A stretch of DNA of 64,000 nt from Paracidovorax wautersii. Its GTDB lineage: Bacteria > Pseudomonadota > Gammaproteobacteria > Burkholderiales > Burkholderiaceae_C. The notes beneath the pieces are model-generated. The model had not been told where the DNA came from. It saw only the letters and a program-made list of their open reading frames with translations, and did no database searches. The position numbers and the translations under genes are program-made. Shown here in pieces: positions 18,942-28,598 of the stretch (position 1 is its first letter; the number at the start of each line of letters is the position of its first letter). The stretch covers positions 124,001-188,000 of the forward strand of contig NZ_FONX01000006.1 in the NCBI RefSeq assembly GCF_900113035.1, read 5' to 3'.

Positions 18942-19819
18942 ACGGAATCAAGAACTCCCTGGCGGGCAAGACCCTCTTCATCACCGGCGCGAGCCGGGGC
19001 ATCGGCCTGGAGATCGCGCTGCGGGCCGCGCGCGACGGCGCCAACGTGGTCATCGCGGCCAAGACCACCGAGCCGCACCCCAAGCTGCCGGGCACCATCT
19101 ACACGGCCGCCGAAGCGGTCGAGCAGGCCGGGGGCAAGGCCCTGGCGCTCGTGCTGGACGTGCGCGACGAGGAGCGGGTCAAGGCGGCCGTGGCGCAGGC
19201 GGCCGAGCACTTCGGCGGCATCGACGCCTGCATCAACAACGCGTCGGCGATCAACCTGGCCAAGTCCGAGGACATCGACCTCAAGCGCTTCGACCTGATC
19301 CAGCAGATCAACATGCGCGGCACCTTCGTGACCTCGCGGGCCTGCATCCCCTACCTGCGCCAGAGCAGCAACCCCCACATCCTCGCGCTGTCGCCGCCCT
19401 TGACCCTGCGCGCCGACTGGTTCGCGCAGCACCTGCCCTACACGATGTCCAAGTACGGCATGTCGATGGTGATGTTCGGGCTGGCCGAGGAACTGCGCGA
19501 GGCCTGCATCGCCTGCAACGCGCTGTGGCCGCGCACGACCGTGGCCACGTCGGCGGTGGAGTTCGCGCTCGGCGGCGACGCGATGCTGCGGCAGTCGCGC
19601 AACCCGCAGATCATGGCCGACGCCGCCCACGCCATCCTATGCCGGCCCGCGCGCGCCTACACCGGGAATTTCGTGCTGGACGACGACGTGCTGGCCGAGG
19701 AGGGCGTGACCGATTTCGATCGCTACCGCAACGATCCGGCCAGCGCGCTGCTGCCCGACATCTTCGTGGACCCCGAGGCGCCGCTGCCGCCGGGATCGAG
19801 CTACGCCCCGGCGTCCTGA
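18938..19819 (+). CDS. Short-chain dehydrogenase/reductase (HSDL2-like)
   Basis: A 293-residue SDR. The cofactor motif TGASRGIG is at residues 15-22, NNAS follows, and the catalytic Tyr-X-X-X-Lys appears as YTMSK. The body, with [20 protein letters not shown], resembles the HSDL2-like group associated with fatty-acid metabolism. The ATG overlaps the thiolase stop (ATGA), so the gene is translationally coupled. A 3-hydroxyacyl oxidation or related redox step in the same pathway is likely but unproven. Confidence 0.9.
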   Translation: MNGIKNSLAGKTLFITGASRGIGLEIALRAARDGANVVIAAKTTEPHPKLPGTIYTAAEAVEQAGGKALALVLDVRDEERVKAAVAQAAEHFGGIDACINNASAINLAKSEDIDLKRFDLIQQINMRGTFVTSRACIPYLRQSSNPHILALSPPLTLRADWFAQHLPYTMSKYGMSMVMFGLAEELREACIACNALWPRTTVATSAVEFALGGDAMLRQSRNPQIMADAAHAILCRPARAYTGNFVLDDDVLAEEGVTDFDRYRNDPASALLPDIFVDPEAPLPPGSSYAPAS

Positions 19820-19886
19820 CGCGCGCCGGGCGACCGGCGACTGCGCGTTAGTGCCTATTCCGGTCCGCGCGCAGATGCAGGATAAT

Positions 19887-19912
19887 GAGCACGATTATAA
19901 ATAGTCGTGCTC
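19887..19912. promoter_or_regulatory. Large palindrome upstream of the fused beta-oxidation gene
   Basis: GAGCACGATTAT-AA-ATAGTCGTGCTC has 12-base arms differing at one position, with an AT-rich centre inside a very GC-rich region. It lies about 180 bases before the start of the enoyl-CoA hydratase/dehydrogenase gene and includes a TATAAA-like -10. It looks like an operator overlapping a promoter. The arm sequence differs from the ACCGAGCG operator at 15869, so a different regulator is implied. Confidence 0.6.
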
Positions 19913-20088
19913 AATTTACATGGGGAGACGAAACAGCTTCCGCGGGCGACGCCGGCGGCCAACGGGCCGGGCGTTCGCCCCCGCAGGAGCGTGGTGACCG
20001 GGCCGTCCGCCCGGGCCGGTGGCGTCTCCGTACCGAACGCGAGATTCTCGAACAACACCCACGCCCGGACCGCTCCACGTCTTCCGCC

Positions 20089-22191
20089 ATGACCTCTCCC
20101 ATCACCTTCTCCCGCGACGGCCGCATCGGCCTGGTCGAGATCCACAATCCTCCGGTCAACGCCCTGTCCATCCCCGTCGTCGACGGGCTGGCATCCGCAC
20201 TGGAGCAGTTCGAGGCGACCCCCGACCTGGACGCGCTCGTGCTGTACGGCCGCGGGCGCACCTGGGTGGCCGGCGCCGACATCACGGCCCTCGAGCAGCC
20301 CGGTTTCCCGACGGCGCGCTTCAACACCTTCCTGGCCCGCCTCGAGGCGCAGGCGCGCCCCGTGGTCGTGGCGTTGCACGGCACGGTGCTCGGCGGCGGC
20401 CTGGAGCTGGCCATGGCCTGCCACCACCGCGTGGCGCAGCCCCAGACGCGCCTGGGCCTTCCCGAGGTGAAGATCGGCATCATTCCGGGCTCCCTGGGCA
20501 CCCAGCGCCTGCCCCGGCTCGCCGGGGCCGAGCTTGCGCTGGAGCTGATCTCGAGCGGGCGCATGATCGGCGCGGCGCAGGCGGCCTCGGCCGGACTGGT
20601 GGACGCGATCGCCGAGGGCGAGCCGCGCGCCATCGGGCTGGCCGCGGCCCGGGCCGTGCTCGCGGCGGGCGCGCCGCTGCGCCGCGCCAGCACGCTGACC
20701 GCCGCGCCGGCCTCCGCCGAGGCGCTGGACCGGGCGGAGGCGGCCGCCGCGAAGAAGCCCGGCTGGCCGCAGCTCGCCGCCGCCGTGCGCTGCGTGCGCG
20801 CGGCCCAGGAACTGCCGTTCGCGCAGGGCGCGGCGGTCGAGGCGGCCGAGTTCGAGCAACTGGTGCCCTCGCCCTCTGCGCGCGCGCTGCGCCACCTGTT
20901 CTTCGCCGAGCGCGAGGCGATGAAGATCCCCGGCCTGCCGCGCGACACGGCGTTGCGCCCCGTCCGCAAGGTCGGCATCGTCGGCGCCGGCACGATGGGC
21001 GGCGGTATCGCGATGAACTTCGCCAACGCCGGTATCCCCACGGTCGTCGTGGAAGTCTCCGACGAGGCCCTGCAGCGCGGCCTGGGGCTGGTGCGCAGGA
21101 ACTACGAGGCCAGCGCCGCCAAGGGGCGGCTCACGCGCGAGCAGGTCGACCAGCGCATGGCGCTGCTGCAGGGCGCCCTCGACTACGCCGCTCTGGGCGA
21201 CTGCGACCTGGTCATCGAGGCGGTGTTCGAGGACCTCGCCCTCAAGACCGAGGTCTGCGCCAGGCTGGGCGCGGCCGTCAAGCCGGGCGCCATCATCGCC
21301 ACCAACACCTCCACGCTGGACGTGGACGCGCTCGCGCGCGCCACCGGCCGCCCGGCCGACGTGGTGGGAATGCACTTCTTCAGCCCGGCCAACGTGATGC
21401 GGCTGCTGGAGGTGGTGCGCGGCGCGGCCACCGCGCCGGACGTGCTGGCCACCGTGATGAAGCTGGCCTCCACGATCGGGAAGGTGCCGGTGGTCTCGGG
21501 CGTCTGCTACGGCTTCATTGGCAACCGCATGGCCGAGGTGTACATGCGCGAGGCGGAGTTCCTGATCCTGGAGGGCGCCGAGCCGGCGCAGGTGGACGCG
21601 GCCGTGGAGGCCCTGGGCATGGCCATGGGGCCGTGCCGCATGCTCGACATGGCCGGCGTGGATGTCGGCGCCCGCACCGTCATCGAGTACGGCAAGGCTG
21701 GCGGGCTACCGCCGGATCCGAGCTACCGGGCGCTGGTGCGCAAGCTGTTCGAACTCGGCCGCTTCGGCCAGAAGACCGGCGCCGGCTACTACCGCTACGA
21801 GGGGCGCAGTCCGCTGCCCGACCCGCAGGTGACCGCGATCGCCGCGGCGCTGGCCGCGGAACACGGTATCGCGCGGCGCGAGCGCATCGGGCCCGAGGAA
21901 ATCGTCGAGCGCCTGATGTACCCGCTGATCAACGAGGGCCTGAAGATCCTCGACGAGGGCATCGCCTACCGGCCCGGCGACATCGACGTGGTGTGGGTGG
22001 CGGGCTATGGCTTCCCCGACCACCGCGGCGGGCCGATGTGGATGGCCGGGGAGATCGGGCTGGACGTCATCGCCGGCCGCCTGGCGCACTACGCCGCGCA
22101 GCGCGGCAACCCCTACGGCTATTGGACGCCGGCCCGGCGGCTGGCGGCCGCCATCGCCGGCGTAGCCCACGAGACACAGGAGACACCATGA
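20089..22191 (+). CDS. Fused enoyl-CoA hydratase / 3-hydroxyacyl-CoA dehydrogenase
   Basis: A 700-residue multifunctional beta-oxidation enzyme. The crotonase half (residues 1-200) has GADITALEQ, HGTVLGGGLELAMACHHR and GLPEVKIGIIPG, with both acidic residues of hydratases. The dehydrogenase half starts with VGIVGAGTMGGGIAMNFANA near residue 295 and carries catalytic His429 in MHFFSPANVMRLLEVVRG. The order is that of the peroxisomal bifunctional type. ATG 20089 is the first start matching the domain; an open frame extends upstream without homology. It overlaps the next gene by ATGA. Confidence 0.94.
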   Translation: MTSPITFSRDGRIGLVEIHNPPVNALSIPVVDGLASALEQFEATPDLDALVLYGRGRTWVAGADITALEQPGFPTARFNTFLARLEAQARPVVVALHGTVLGGGLELAMACHHRVAQPQTRLGLPEVKIGIIPGSLGTQRLPRLAGAELALELISSGRMIGAAQAASAGLVDAIAEGEPRAIGLAAARAVLAAGAPLRRASTLTAAPASAEALDRAEAAAAKKPGWPQLAAAVRCVRAAQELPFAQGAAVEAAEFEQLVPSPSARALRHLFFAEREAMKIPGLPRDTALRPVRKVGIVGAGTMGGGIAMNFANAGIPTVVVEVSDEALQRGLGLVRRNYEASAAKGRLTREQVDQRMALLQGALDYAALGDCDLVIEAVFEDLALKTEVCARLGAAVKPGAIIATNTSTLDVDALARATGRPADVVGMHFFSPANVMRLLEVVRGAATAPDVLATVMKLASTIGKVPVVSGVCYGFIGNRMAEVYMREAEFLILEGAEPAQVDAAVEALGMAMGPCRMLDMAGVDVGARTVIEYGKAGGLPPDPSYRALVRKLFELGRFGQKTGAGYYRYEGRSPLPDPQVTAIAAALAAEHGIARRERIGPEEIVERLMYPLINEGLKILDEGIAYRPGDIDVVWVAGYGFPDHRGGPMWMAGEIGLDVIAGRLAHYAAQRGNPYGYWTPARRLAAAIAGVAHETQETP

Positions 22192-25100
22192 AGATTTCAT
22201 CGACCTTGCAGGAGGTCCAGCCGGACCGCTATGGACAGGAGGCGGACAGCGCCCTCCTGTCGGGCACGGAGGCCCTGGCGCGGCTGCCGCTGGAGCAGCG
22301 CTGGCGCGACCGGGCCGCCGGCCTCAACACCGGGGGCTTCATCTCAGGCTACCGCGGCTCGCCGCTGGCCACCTACGACATGGAGCTGCTGCGCCTGAAG
22401 GACCGGCTCGAGGCGGAGAACATCAAGTTCCAGCCGGGCGTCAACGAGGACCTCGCGGCGACGGCCGTGTGGGGCACGCAGTTCGTCCAGCTGTATCCCG
22501 GCGCCAAGGTCGACGGCGTGTTCGGCATCTGGTACGGCAAGAGCCCGGGCGTGGACCGCAGCGGCGACGCCCTGATGCATGCCAACACCGCGGGCACGGC
22601 GCCGCTCGGCGGCGCCATCGCGCTGGTCGGCGACGACCACGCCGCCAAGTCCTCGTCGCGCTCCGCGCAGTCCGACCTGCAGCTCAAGGCCCTCGGGCTG
22701 CCTATCCTGTATCCCTGCAACACGCAGGAGATCCTGGACTACGGCCTGCACGCCATCGCGATGAGCCGCTACGCCGGCTGCTGGGCATCGCTGAAGCTCG
22801 TCACCGACGTCGTTGAGACGACCAGTGTCGTCGACGTGCGCCCCGCGCGCCTGCAGGTCGCCCTGCCGCCGCTGCCCACCGACCCGCCTGCAGGCCTGCA
22901 CATCAAGCGCAACGAGCCGCCCCTCGAGATGGAGGCGCGCCTGTACGAGCACCGCATTCCCGCGGCGCTCACCTATGCGCGGGCCAATGGCCTGAACCAG
23001 ATCCGGCTTCAACCGAAGCAGCCGCGCCTGGGCATCGTCTCGGCCGGCAAGAGCTGGAGCGACGTCCGCGCGGCGCTGGCGCTCCTCGGGCTGGACGATG
23101 CCGGGGCGGAAGCGGCCGGCCTGCGCCTGCTCAAGCTCGGGCTGATCTGGCCGGTCGATCCGCAGATCACCGCCGAGTTCGTCCAGGGCCTGGAGGCCGT
23201 GCTGGTCATCGAGGAAAAGCGTCCCTTCATCGAAGAGCAGCTGCGCGCCATCCTGCAGGAGCTGGGGGGCGGCGCGCAGGTGCGCGTGGTCGGCAAGGCG
23301 ATGCCGCCCGGCATGGGACGGCCCGAGCCCGGGCAGCTGCCGATCTCCGGCGAGCTCTCGCCCCAGATCGTCGCGCGCTCGATCGCGCTGCTCGCGGGCA
23401 TTCCGTCCACCGACGCCGTGCAGATGGCGCCGGCCTCACCGGGCCCGGTGCGCATGCCCAACTTCTGCTCGGGCTGTCCGCACAACACGTCCACCGTGGT
23501 GCCCGAGGGCAGCCGGGCGATGCCCGGCATCGGCTGCCACGGCATGGCGATGTGGATCCGCCCGGAGACCACGGGCACGGTCACGCACATGGGCGGCGAG
23601 GGGATGTTCTGGGTCGGCCAGTCGTCCTTCACCGACGAGCGGCATGTCTTCGTGAACATCGGCGACGGCACCTTCTACCACTCGGGCAGCCTGGCGCTGC
23701 GCCAGGCGGTGGCGGCGCGCGTGCGCGTGACCTACAAGGTCCTGTACAACGGCTACGTCTCGATGACCGGCGGACAGCACCACGATGGCGACGTCACCGT
23801 GGCCCGGATCATCGACATCGCGCGCGCCGAAGGCGTGGGCCGCATCGTCGTGGTCACCGACGACACCGGACGCTACGACGGGGTGACGCTGCCCGATGGC
23901 GTGACGCTGCGCCCGCGCGTCGAGCTCGATGCGGTGCAGCGCGAGCTGCGCGAGTTCGACGGCGTGTCGGTGCTGGTCTATGACCAGGCCTGCGCCACGG
24001 AGCTGCGCCGGCTGCGCAAGCGCAAGAAGGCGCCCGACCCCGACAAGCGCACCTTCATCAACGCCGAGGTCTGCGAAGGCTGCGGCGACTGCGGCGTCAA
24101 ATCCAACTGCATGTCGGTCGAACCGCTGGAGACCGAGCTCGGCCGCAAGCGGCGGATCAACCAGTCCAGCTGCAACAAGGACTTCTCCTGCGTGGAAGGC
24201 TTCTGCCCGAGCTTCGTCACCGTCCACGGCGGGCAACTCAGGCGCCCGGCGCGCGGCGGGGCCGCCGGTGGCGACTGGCCGGCGCTGCCGGAGCCGACGC
24301 TGCGCGGCGTGGAGGGCGGCTACAACGTCCTGCTGGCCGGCATCGGCGGCACGGGCATCGTGACCGTGGGCACGGTCCTGGGGCAGGCGGCCCAGCTCGA
24401 CGGCCTGGCCACCAGCCTCCTGGACCTGACCGGCCTGGCGCAGAAGTACGGCGCCGTGATGACGCACCTGCGCTTCGCGACCGATGCGGCCGCGATCCCG
24501 AGTTCGCGCCTCACGGTCGGCGAGGCCGACGCGGTGATCGGCTGCGACCTGATCGTGACGGCGAGCCAGGAGGCCTTGTCCAAGGTCGCCGCCGAGCGCA
24601 GCTTCGTCGTCGTGAACACGGCGGTGAACCCCACCGGCGAGTTCACCAAGTCCCCCGACTGGGATCCGCACGCCGAGCAGTTGCTCAACCGCCTCGGCGA
24701 GCGCACCCAGGGCCATCTGCACGCGCTCGACGCGAGCCGCCTGGCCACCACCCTCATGGGCGATGCGATCGCCATCAACATGTTCCTGGTCGGCTTCGCG
24801 TGGCAGCACGGCCGCATCCCGGTGACGCTGGCGGCGCTGCAGCGGGCGATCGAGCTCAACGGCGTCGAGGTCGATTTCAACCGCCAGAGCTTCGAGTGGG
24901 GCCGGCGCGCCGCCGTGGACCTCAAGGCGGTCGAGCGCGCCGCGGCCAAGGCCTCGGATGGCCAGGTCATCCAGTTCGCGCCGCGGCCGCTGCAGCGCGT
25001 GGAAGACATTGTGGAGGACCGCAGCCGCCGCCTGACCGACTACCAGAACAGCGCCTACGCGCAACGCTACCGCGATCGGGTGGCCAAGGTGCAGCGCAAG

Positions 25101-25646
25101 GACGCGGCCATCGGCGCCAACGGCCGCCTGGCGCGCGCGGCCGCGCGCTACTACTACAAGCTGCTGGCCGAGAAGGACGAGTTCGAGGTCGCCCGCCTGT
25201 ACAGCGCGCCGGAGTTCCGGCGCTCGATCGAGGCGCAGTTCGAGGGCGACTACAAGCTGCACTTCCACCTGGGGGCCTGGCCGTTCGGCCGGCGTGACGC
25301 CGAGGGCCACTGGCACAAGCGCGAGGTGGGACCCTGGATGCTGTCGGCCATGGGCGTGCTGCAGCGGCTGCGTGGCTTGCGCAACACCTGGCTCGATCCC
25401 TTCCGCCGCACGCCGGAGCGCAAGCTGGCCCTGGGCCTGCTCGCGCGCTACGAGGCGGATCTCGATCTGATCCTCGGGCAGGCGGCGCCGGAGACGGCTG
25501 ATGCGGCGGTCGAACTCGCGGCGCTGCCCGAACGGATTCGCGGCTACGGCCATGTGCGCCAGGCGCACGCGGACAAGGTCGAAGGAGTGCGGGCGGAGCT
25601 GCGCGAGCGCCTGGCTCGCCAAGGGGCGGAGCAGCTGGCGGCCTGA
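22188..25646 (+). CDS. Indolepyruvate ferredoxin oxidoreductase family protein (fused)
   Basis: A 1152-residue single-chain 2-oxoacid:ferredoxin oxidoreductase of the IOR family, which decarboxylates aryl- or branched 2-oxoacids to acyl-CoA. The pyrimidine-binding domain comes first (GFISGYRGSPL), then the TPP domain (FCSGCPHNTS; GDGTFYHSG near 492; NGYVSMTGGQ). Then follow two cysteine clusters, CEGCGDCGVKSNC (about 629) and CNKDFSCVEGFCP (662). The C-terminal gamma-type domain begins LLAGIGGTGIVTVG. Translation is coupled to the beta-oxidation fusion gene by ATGA, and the ribosome site CAGGAG lies in that gene's end. In aerobes such fused IORs feed acyl-CoA from aromatic or branched amino acids. 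Confidence 0.93.
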   Translation: MKISSTLQEVQPDRYGQEADSALLSGTEALARLPLEQRWRDRAAGLNTGGFISGYRGSPLATYDMELLRLKDRLEAENIKFQPGVNEDLAATAVWGTQFVQLYPGAKVDGVFGIWYGKSPGVDRSGDALMHANTAGTAPLGGAIALVGDDHAAKSSSRSAQSDLQLKALGLPILYPCNTQEILDYGLHAIAMSRYAGCWASLKLVTDVVETTSVVDVRPARLQVALPPLPTDPPAGLHIKRNEPPLEMEARLYEHRIPAALTYARANGLNQIRLQPKQPRLGIVSAGKSWSDVRAALALLGLDDAGAEAAGLRLLKLGLIWPVDPQITAEFVQGLEAVLVIEEKRPFIEEQLRAILQELGGGAQVRVVGKAMPPGMGRPEPGQLPISGELSPQIVARSIALLAGIPSTDAVQMAPASPGPVRMPNFCSGCPHNTSTVVPEGSRAMPGIGCHGMAMWIRPETTGTVTHMGGEGMFWVGQSSFTDERHVFVNIGDGTFYHSGSLALRQAVAARVRVTYKVLYNGYVSMTGGQHHDGDVTVARIIDIARAEGVGRIVVVTDDTGRYDGVTLPDGVTLRPRVELDAVQRELREFDGVSVLVYDQACATELRRLRKRKKAPDPDKRTFINAEVCEGCGDCGVKSNCMSVEPLETELGRKRRINQSSCNKDFSCVEGFCPSFVTVHGGQLRRPARGGAAGGDWPALPEPTLRGVEGGYNVLLAGIGGTGIVTVGTVLGQAAQLDGLATSLLDLTGLAQKYGAVMTHLRFATDAAAIPSSRLTVGEADAVIGCDLIVTASQEALSKVAAERSFVVVNTAVNPTGEFTKSPDWDPHAEQLLNRLGERTQGHLHALDASRLATTLMGDAIAINMFLVGFAWQHGRIPVTLAALQRAIELNGVEVDFNRQSFEWGRRAAVDLKAVERAAAKASDGQVIQFAPRPLQRVEDIVEDRSRRLTDYQNSAYAQRYRDRVAKVQRKDAAIGANGRLARAAARYYYKLLAEKDEFEVARLYSAPEFRRSIEAQFEGDYKLHFHLGAWPFGRRDAEGHWHKREVGPWMLSAMGVLQRLRGLRNTWLDPFRRTPERKLALGLLARYEADLDLILGQAAPETADAAVELAALPERIRGYGHVRQAHADKVEGVRAELRERLARQGAEQLAA

Positions 25647-25740
25647 CGCGCACCGGGCCGGAGCGTGTCTCCGGCCCACCCAGGCGCCCCGGAGAGGGCG
25701 CACTGAGTAAGTAGAACAAAACGAGACCAGGAGACATGTC

Positions 25741-26754
25741 ATGAGCACAGCTTCGCTGCGGCACCCGCCGCCGCCCCCGCGCGCGTCCCGCCGCACGCTC
25801 CTGCGCGCCGCGGGCGCGGCGGCGGCCTGCCTCGCCGCCCCGGCCCTCGCACAGCCGGGCGCCGTCGTGAAGTTTACGGTGGGCTACCCGCCCGGGGGGC
25901 TGATGGACGCCATCGCGCGCTTGCTGGCGCAGGGATTGGAACGGGAACTTCGGCGAACCGTGATCGTGGAGAACCGCCCCGGGGCGGGCGCGCGGCTGGC
26001 CGCAAGCCTCTTCAAGCGCCAGCCAGCGGACGGAACGAACCTGATGCTGGCCACGGACTCCCTCATGGTGCATGCGCCGCATGTGTTCACGAGGCTCGGC
26101 TTCGACGTGTTCCAGGACTTCACGCCGGTGGCGGCGGTCTCGAGCTTTTCCTATGTGCTGGCCACGGGTCCGGACCCCAGGGCCGACTCGCTGGGGGCGC
26201 TGGCCGAATGGCTCCGCAGAAGCCCTGATCGCGCGGCGTTCGGCCACCCCGGCGCGGGCAGCGCGCCGCATTTCTTCGGACTGGTGCTGGGCGAGAAGTT
26301 TGGCGTGCCGCTGACGGCCGTGCCCTACCAGGGCGGCGCCCCCCTGCTGACGGCGCTGGCGTCCGGCGGGCAGATCACCTTTGGCGTCAACGCGCTGGCC
26401 TCGGACATGCTGGAGTTCCACCGGTCCGGCAGGACGCGCATCCAGGCCGTCACCGGCGACCAGCGCAGCGCGCTGCTTCCCGACGTTCCCACCTTCGGTG
26501 AACTCGGCTATCCGTCCGTGCCCCGCGGCTGGTCGGCCCTCTACCTGCCGCACGACGCGGCGGCGGAGGTGGTGTCGCGCCTGAACGAGGCGCTCCAGGC
26601 GGTGCTGGCGCAACAGGAGGTGCGCGAGCGCATCGCCGGCTTTGGCATGCAGACCGAGAGCGGCAGCGCGCAGCGGTTGGCCAGGCTCGCCCGCGCGGAC
26701 TACGCTACCTGGAAGCCCATCATCGAGAAGTCCGGCTTCAAGCTGGACAGCTGA
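25741..26754 (+). CDS. Bug/TctC family periplasmic solute-binding protein
   Basis: A 337-residue tripartite-tricarboxylate-type binding protein. The signal SRRTLLRAAGAAAACLAAPALA contains twin arginines, suggesting Tat export. Typical Bug motifs follow: GYPPGGLMDAIAR, VIVENRPGAG, ADGTNLMLATDSL and PDVPTFGELGYP. No TctA/TctB membrane subunits are nearby, which is usual for the expanded Bug families of Bordetella relatives. First gene of an operon with a PAS-GGDEF-EAL protein 4 nt downstream, so it may work as a sensor input and not only for uptake. Confidence 0.92.
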   Translation: MSTASLRHPPPPPRASRRTLLRAAGAAAACLAAPALAQPGAVVKFTVGYPPGGLMDAIARLLAQGLERELRRTVIVENRPGAGARLAASLFKRQPADGTNLMLATDSLMVHAPHVFTRLGFDVFQDFTPVAAVSSFSYVLATGPDPRADSLGALAEWLRRSPDRAAFGHPGAGSAPHFFGLVLGEKFGVPLTAVPYQGGAPLLTALASGGQITFGVNALASDMLEFHRSGRTRIQAVTGDQRSALLPDVPTFGELGYPSVPRGWSALYLPHDAAAEVVSRLNEALQAVLAQQEVRERIAGFGMQTESGSAQRLARLARADYATWKPIIEKSGFKLDS

Positions 26755-26758
26755 CGCG

Positions 26759-28588
26759 ATGACAGGCACGGATGGACAAAAGGGGCCCGGGCTCCTCGAG
26801 GATGCATCCCCGGTCCCGGCGCGGCATCTGCCGCACCGGGAAACCCTGGCGCTTGCGGCCATGGAGGCATCTCCCGACGGGATCCTGATGGTGGACCGGG
26901 CAGGGCACATCGTCATGGTCAATGCGGCCATGGAGGCCATCTCCGGCTATGCGTCCGAGGAACTGTGCGGACAGTCGGTAGGCATCTTCCTTCCGCCGGC
27001 CGCCCGCGACGCGCACGCCCGCCAGCTGGAGGCGTATTTCCGGTCGCCGTCGGGCAGGCCCATGGGCAGGGGACAGGATTTCCGGATCATGCGCAAGGAC
27101 GGCAGCCTGACGGCCGTGGCTATCGCGCTGGGCCACACGGATGTCTCCGGCGGAACCGCCGTGGCATTCGTGCGCGATATCTCGGACGTGCGCGGGCTGG
27201 AGGCCAGGATCCGCTTCCAGGCCACCCACGATACGCTGACGGGCCTGGCCAACCGCTGGCAGTTTGGCCTGGAACTCGAACAGGCCATCGCCGTTTCGGA
27301 GCGAACGGGCCAGTCCTTCGCGTTGTTGCTGCTGGACCTGGACGACTTCAAGGCCATCAACGACGGCTATGGGCATGCCGCGGGCGAACGGCTGCTGCTG
27401 GAGGCGTCGCGGCGGCTCCAAAGCGCGCTGCGTGCCGGCGATACCGTGGCGCGGCTCGGTGGCGACGAGTTCACCGTGGTCCTGCCCGCGATCGCGCAGC
27501 CCCAGGACGTGGAGCAAGTGGCCGCCAAGCTGCTCGGTGTCCTGTGCCAGCCCTACCGGATGCACGGCTTCGATCTGGCGTTCAGCGCCAGCCTGGGAAT
27601 CGCCGTGTATCCCAGGGATGCGCGGGACGCCACCACGCTGCTGCGCTACGCGGACATGGCCATGTACCACGCCAAGAATTCCGGCCGCGCCAGCTACGCC
27701 TTCTACGCGCACCACATGGGCTGGCGCATGGAGGAGAAGCTCCAGCTGCGCGAGCAGCTCAAGATCGCGCTGGACTCCGACGGGCTGGAACTGCACTACC
27801 AGCCGCAGGTCAATGTGGCCACGGCCGAGGTCGAATCAGTGGAAGCACTGCTGCGATGGACCCATCCCCAACTCGGGGAGATCCCGCCCAGCCGTTTCAT
27901 CCCCGTGGCGGAGGCCACGGGCATGATCCTCGCACTGGGTGCCTGGGTGATCGACCGCGCGTGCCGGCAGATCGCCGCGTGGACGGAGGCCGGCCTGCCG
28001 CTGCGTGTCGCGGTCAACCTGTCGACGCAGCAACTGCGCCAGGTGGACCTCGTCGAGCAGATCGAGCGCAGCCTGGCTCGGCATGGCGCGCGTCCCGATC
28101 TCCTGGAGATCGAAGTGACCGAATCGGAAGCCATGGCGGATCCGGAGCAGGCCAGGCAGGTGCTGTGGCGCCTGCAACGGCTGGGCATCTCCATCACGCT
28201 GGACGATTTCGGGACCGGTTATTCCTCGCTGGCCTATCTGAAGCATCTGCCGGTGTCGCGCATCAAGATCGACCGCGATTTCCTGCGCCCTTTGTTGCGC
28301 AGCCCCGAAGATGCCGCCCTCGTGCGGGCCATCGTCGTGCTGGCGCAGACCCTGGGCCTGCGGGTGGTGGCCGAGGGCGTGGAGAGCACCGAGCAGCTTT
28401 CGCTGCTCGTGCGCTACGGCTGCGATGCGTACCAGGGCTGGCTGTTTTCCAAGGCCGTGGCGGCGCACCAGATTGCCGGGCTGCTGCGGTCGGCGCCGCC
28501 GGACGACGCGCTCCCGCCCACCCATATCGATGCGGCGAACGAGACGTGGGCCCGCCGCATCCCTTCTGAAGTCCAACTGTCCAAGTAG
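26759..28588 (+). CDS. PAS-GGDEF-EAL cyclic-di-GMP signalling protein
   Basis: A 609-residue cytoplasmic protein without transmembrane segments. An N-terminal PAS domain (about 30-145, SPDGILMVDRAGHIVMVNAA) precedes a GGDEF domain (about 150-320) with intact GGDEF near 233 and an RAGD inhibitory site exactly five residues before it. The EAL domain (about 335-590) has ESVEALLRW and DDFGTGYSSLAYLKHLP. Both catalytic motifs are intact, so it could make or degrade c-di-GMP. It starts 4 nt after the Bug gene stop and is followed 10 nt later by another binding-protein gene. Confidence 0.94.
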   Translation: MTGTDGQKGPGLLEDASPVPARHLPHRETLALAAMEASPDGILMVDRAGHIVMVNAAMEAISGYASEELCGQSVGIFLPPAARDAHARQLEAYFRSPSGRPMGRGQDFRIMRKDGSLTAVAIALGHTDVSGGTAVAFVRDISDVRGLEARIRFQATHDTLTGLANRWQFGLELEQAIAVSERTGQSFALLLLDLDDFKAINDGYGHAAGERLLLEASRRLQSALRAGDTVARLGGDEFTVVLPAIAQPQDVEQVAAKLLGVLCQPYRMHGFDLAFSASLGIAVYPRDARDATTLLRYADMAMYHAKNSGRASYAFYAHHMGWRMEEKLQLREQLKIALDSDGLELHYQPQVNVATAEVESVEALLRWTHPQLGEIPPSRFIPVAEATGMILALGAWVIDRACRQIAAWTEAGLPLRVAVNLSTQQLRQVDLVEQIERSLARHGARPDLLEIEVTESEAMADPEQARQVLWRLQRLGISITLDDFGTGYSSLAYLKHLPVSRIKIDRDFLRPLLRSPEDAALVRAIVVLAQTLGLRVVAEGVESTEQLSLLVRYGCDAYQGWLFSKAVAAHQIAGLLRSAPPDDALPPTHIDAANETWARRIPSEVQLSK

Positions 28589-28598
28589 GAGAACCGCC

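Noticed and set aside
20019..22187. A very long plus-strand frame that joins upstream sequence to the ferredoxin-oxidoreductase gene
   Set aside because: Before 22188 it is an Arg-rich shadow of the hydratase/dehydrogenase gene in another frame. The real oxidoreductase starts at 22188 with a ribosome site and ATGA overlap.
23436..25796. A 786-codon minus-strand frame opposite the oxidoreductase
   Set aside because: Composition is that of an antisense shadow (His/Ala/Arg/Gly-rich) and no motif is present.
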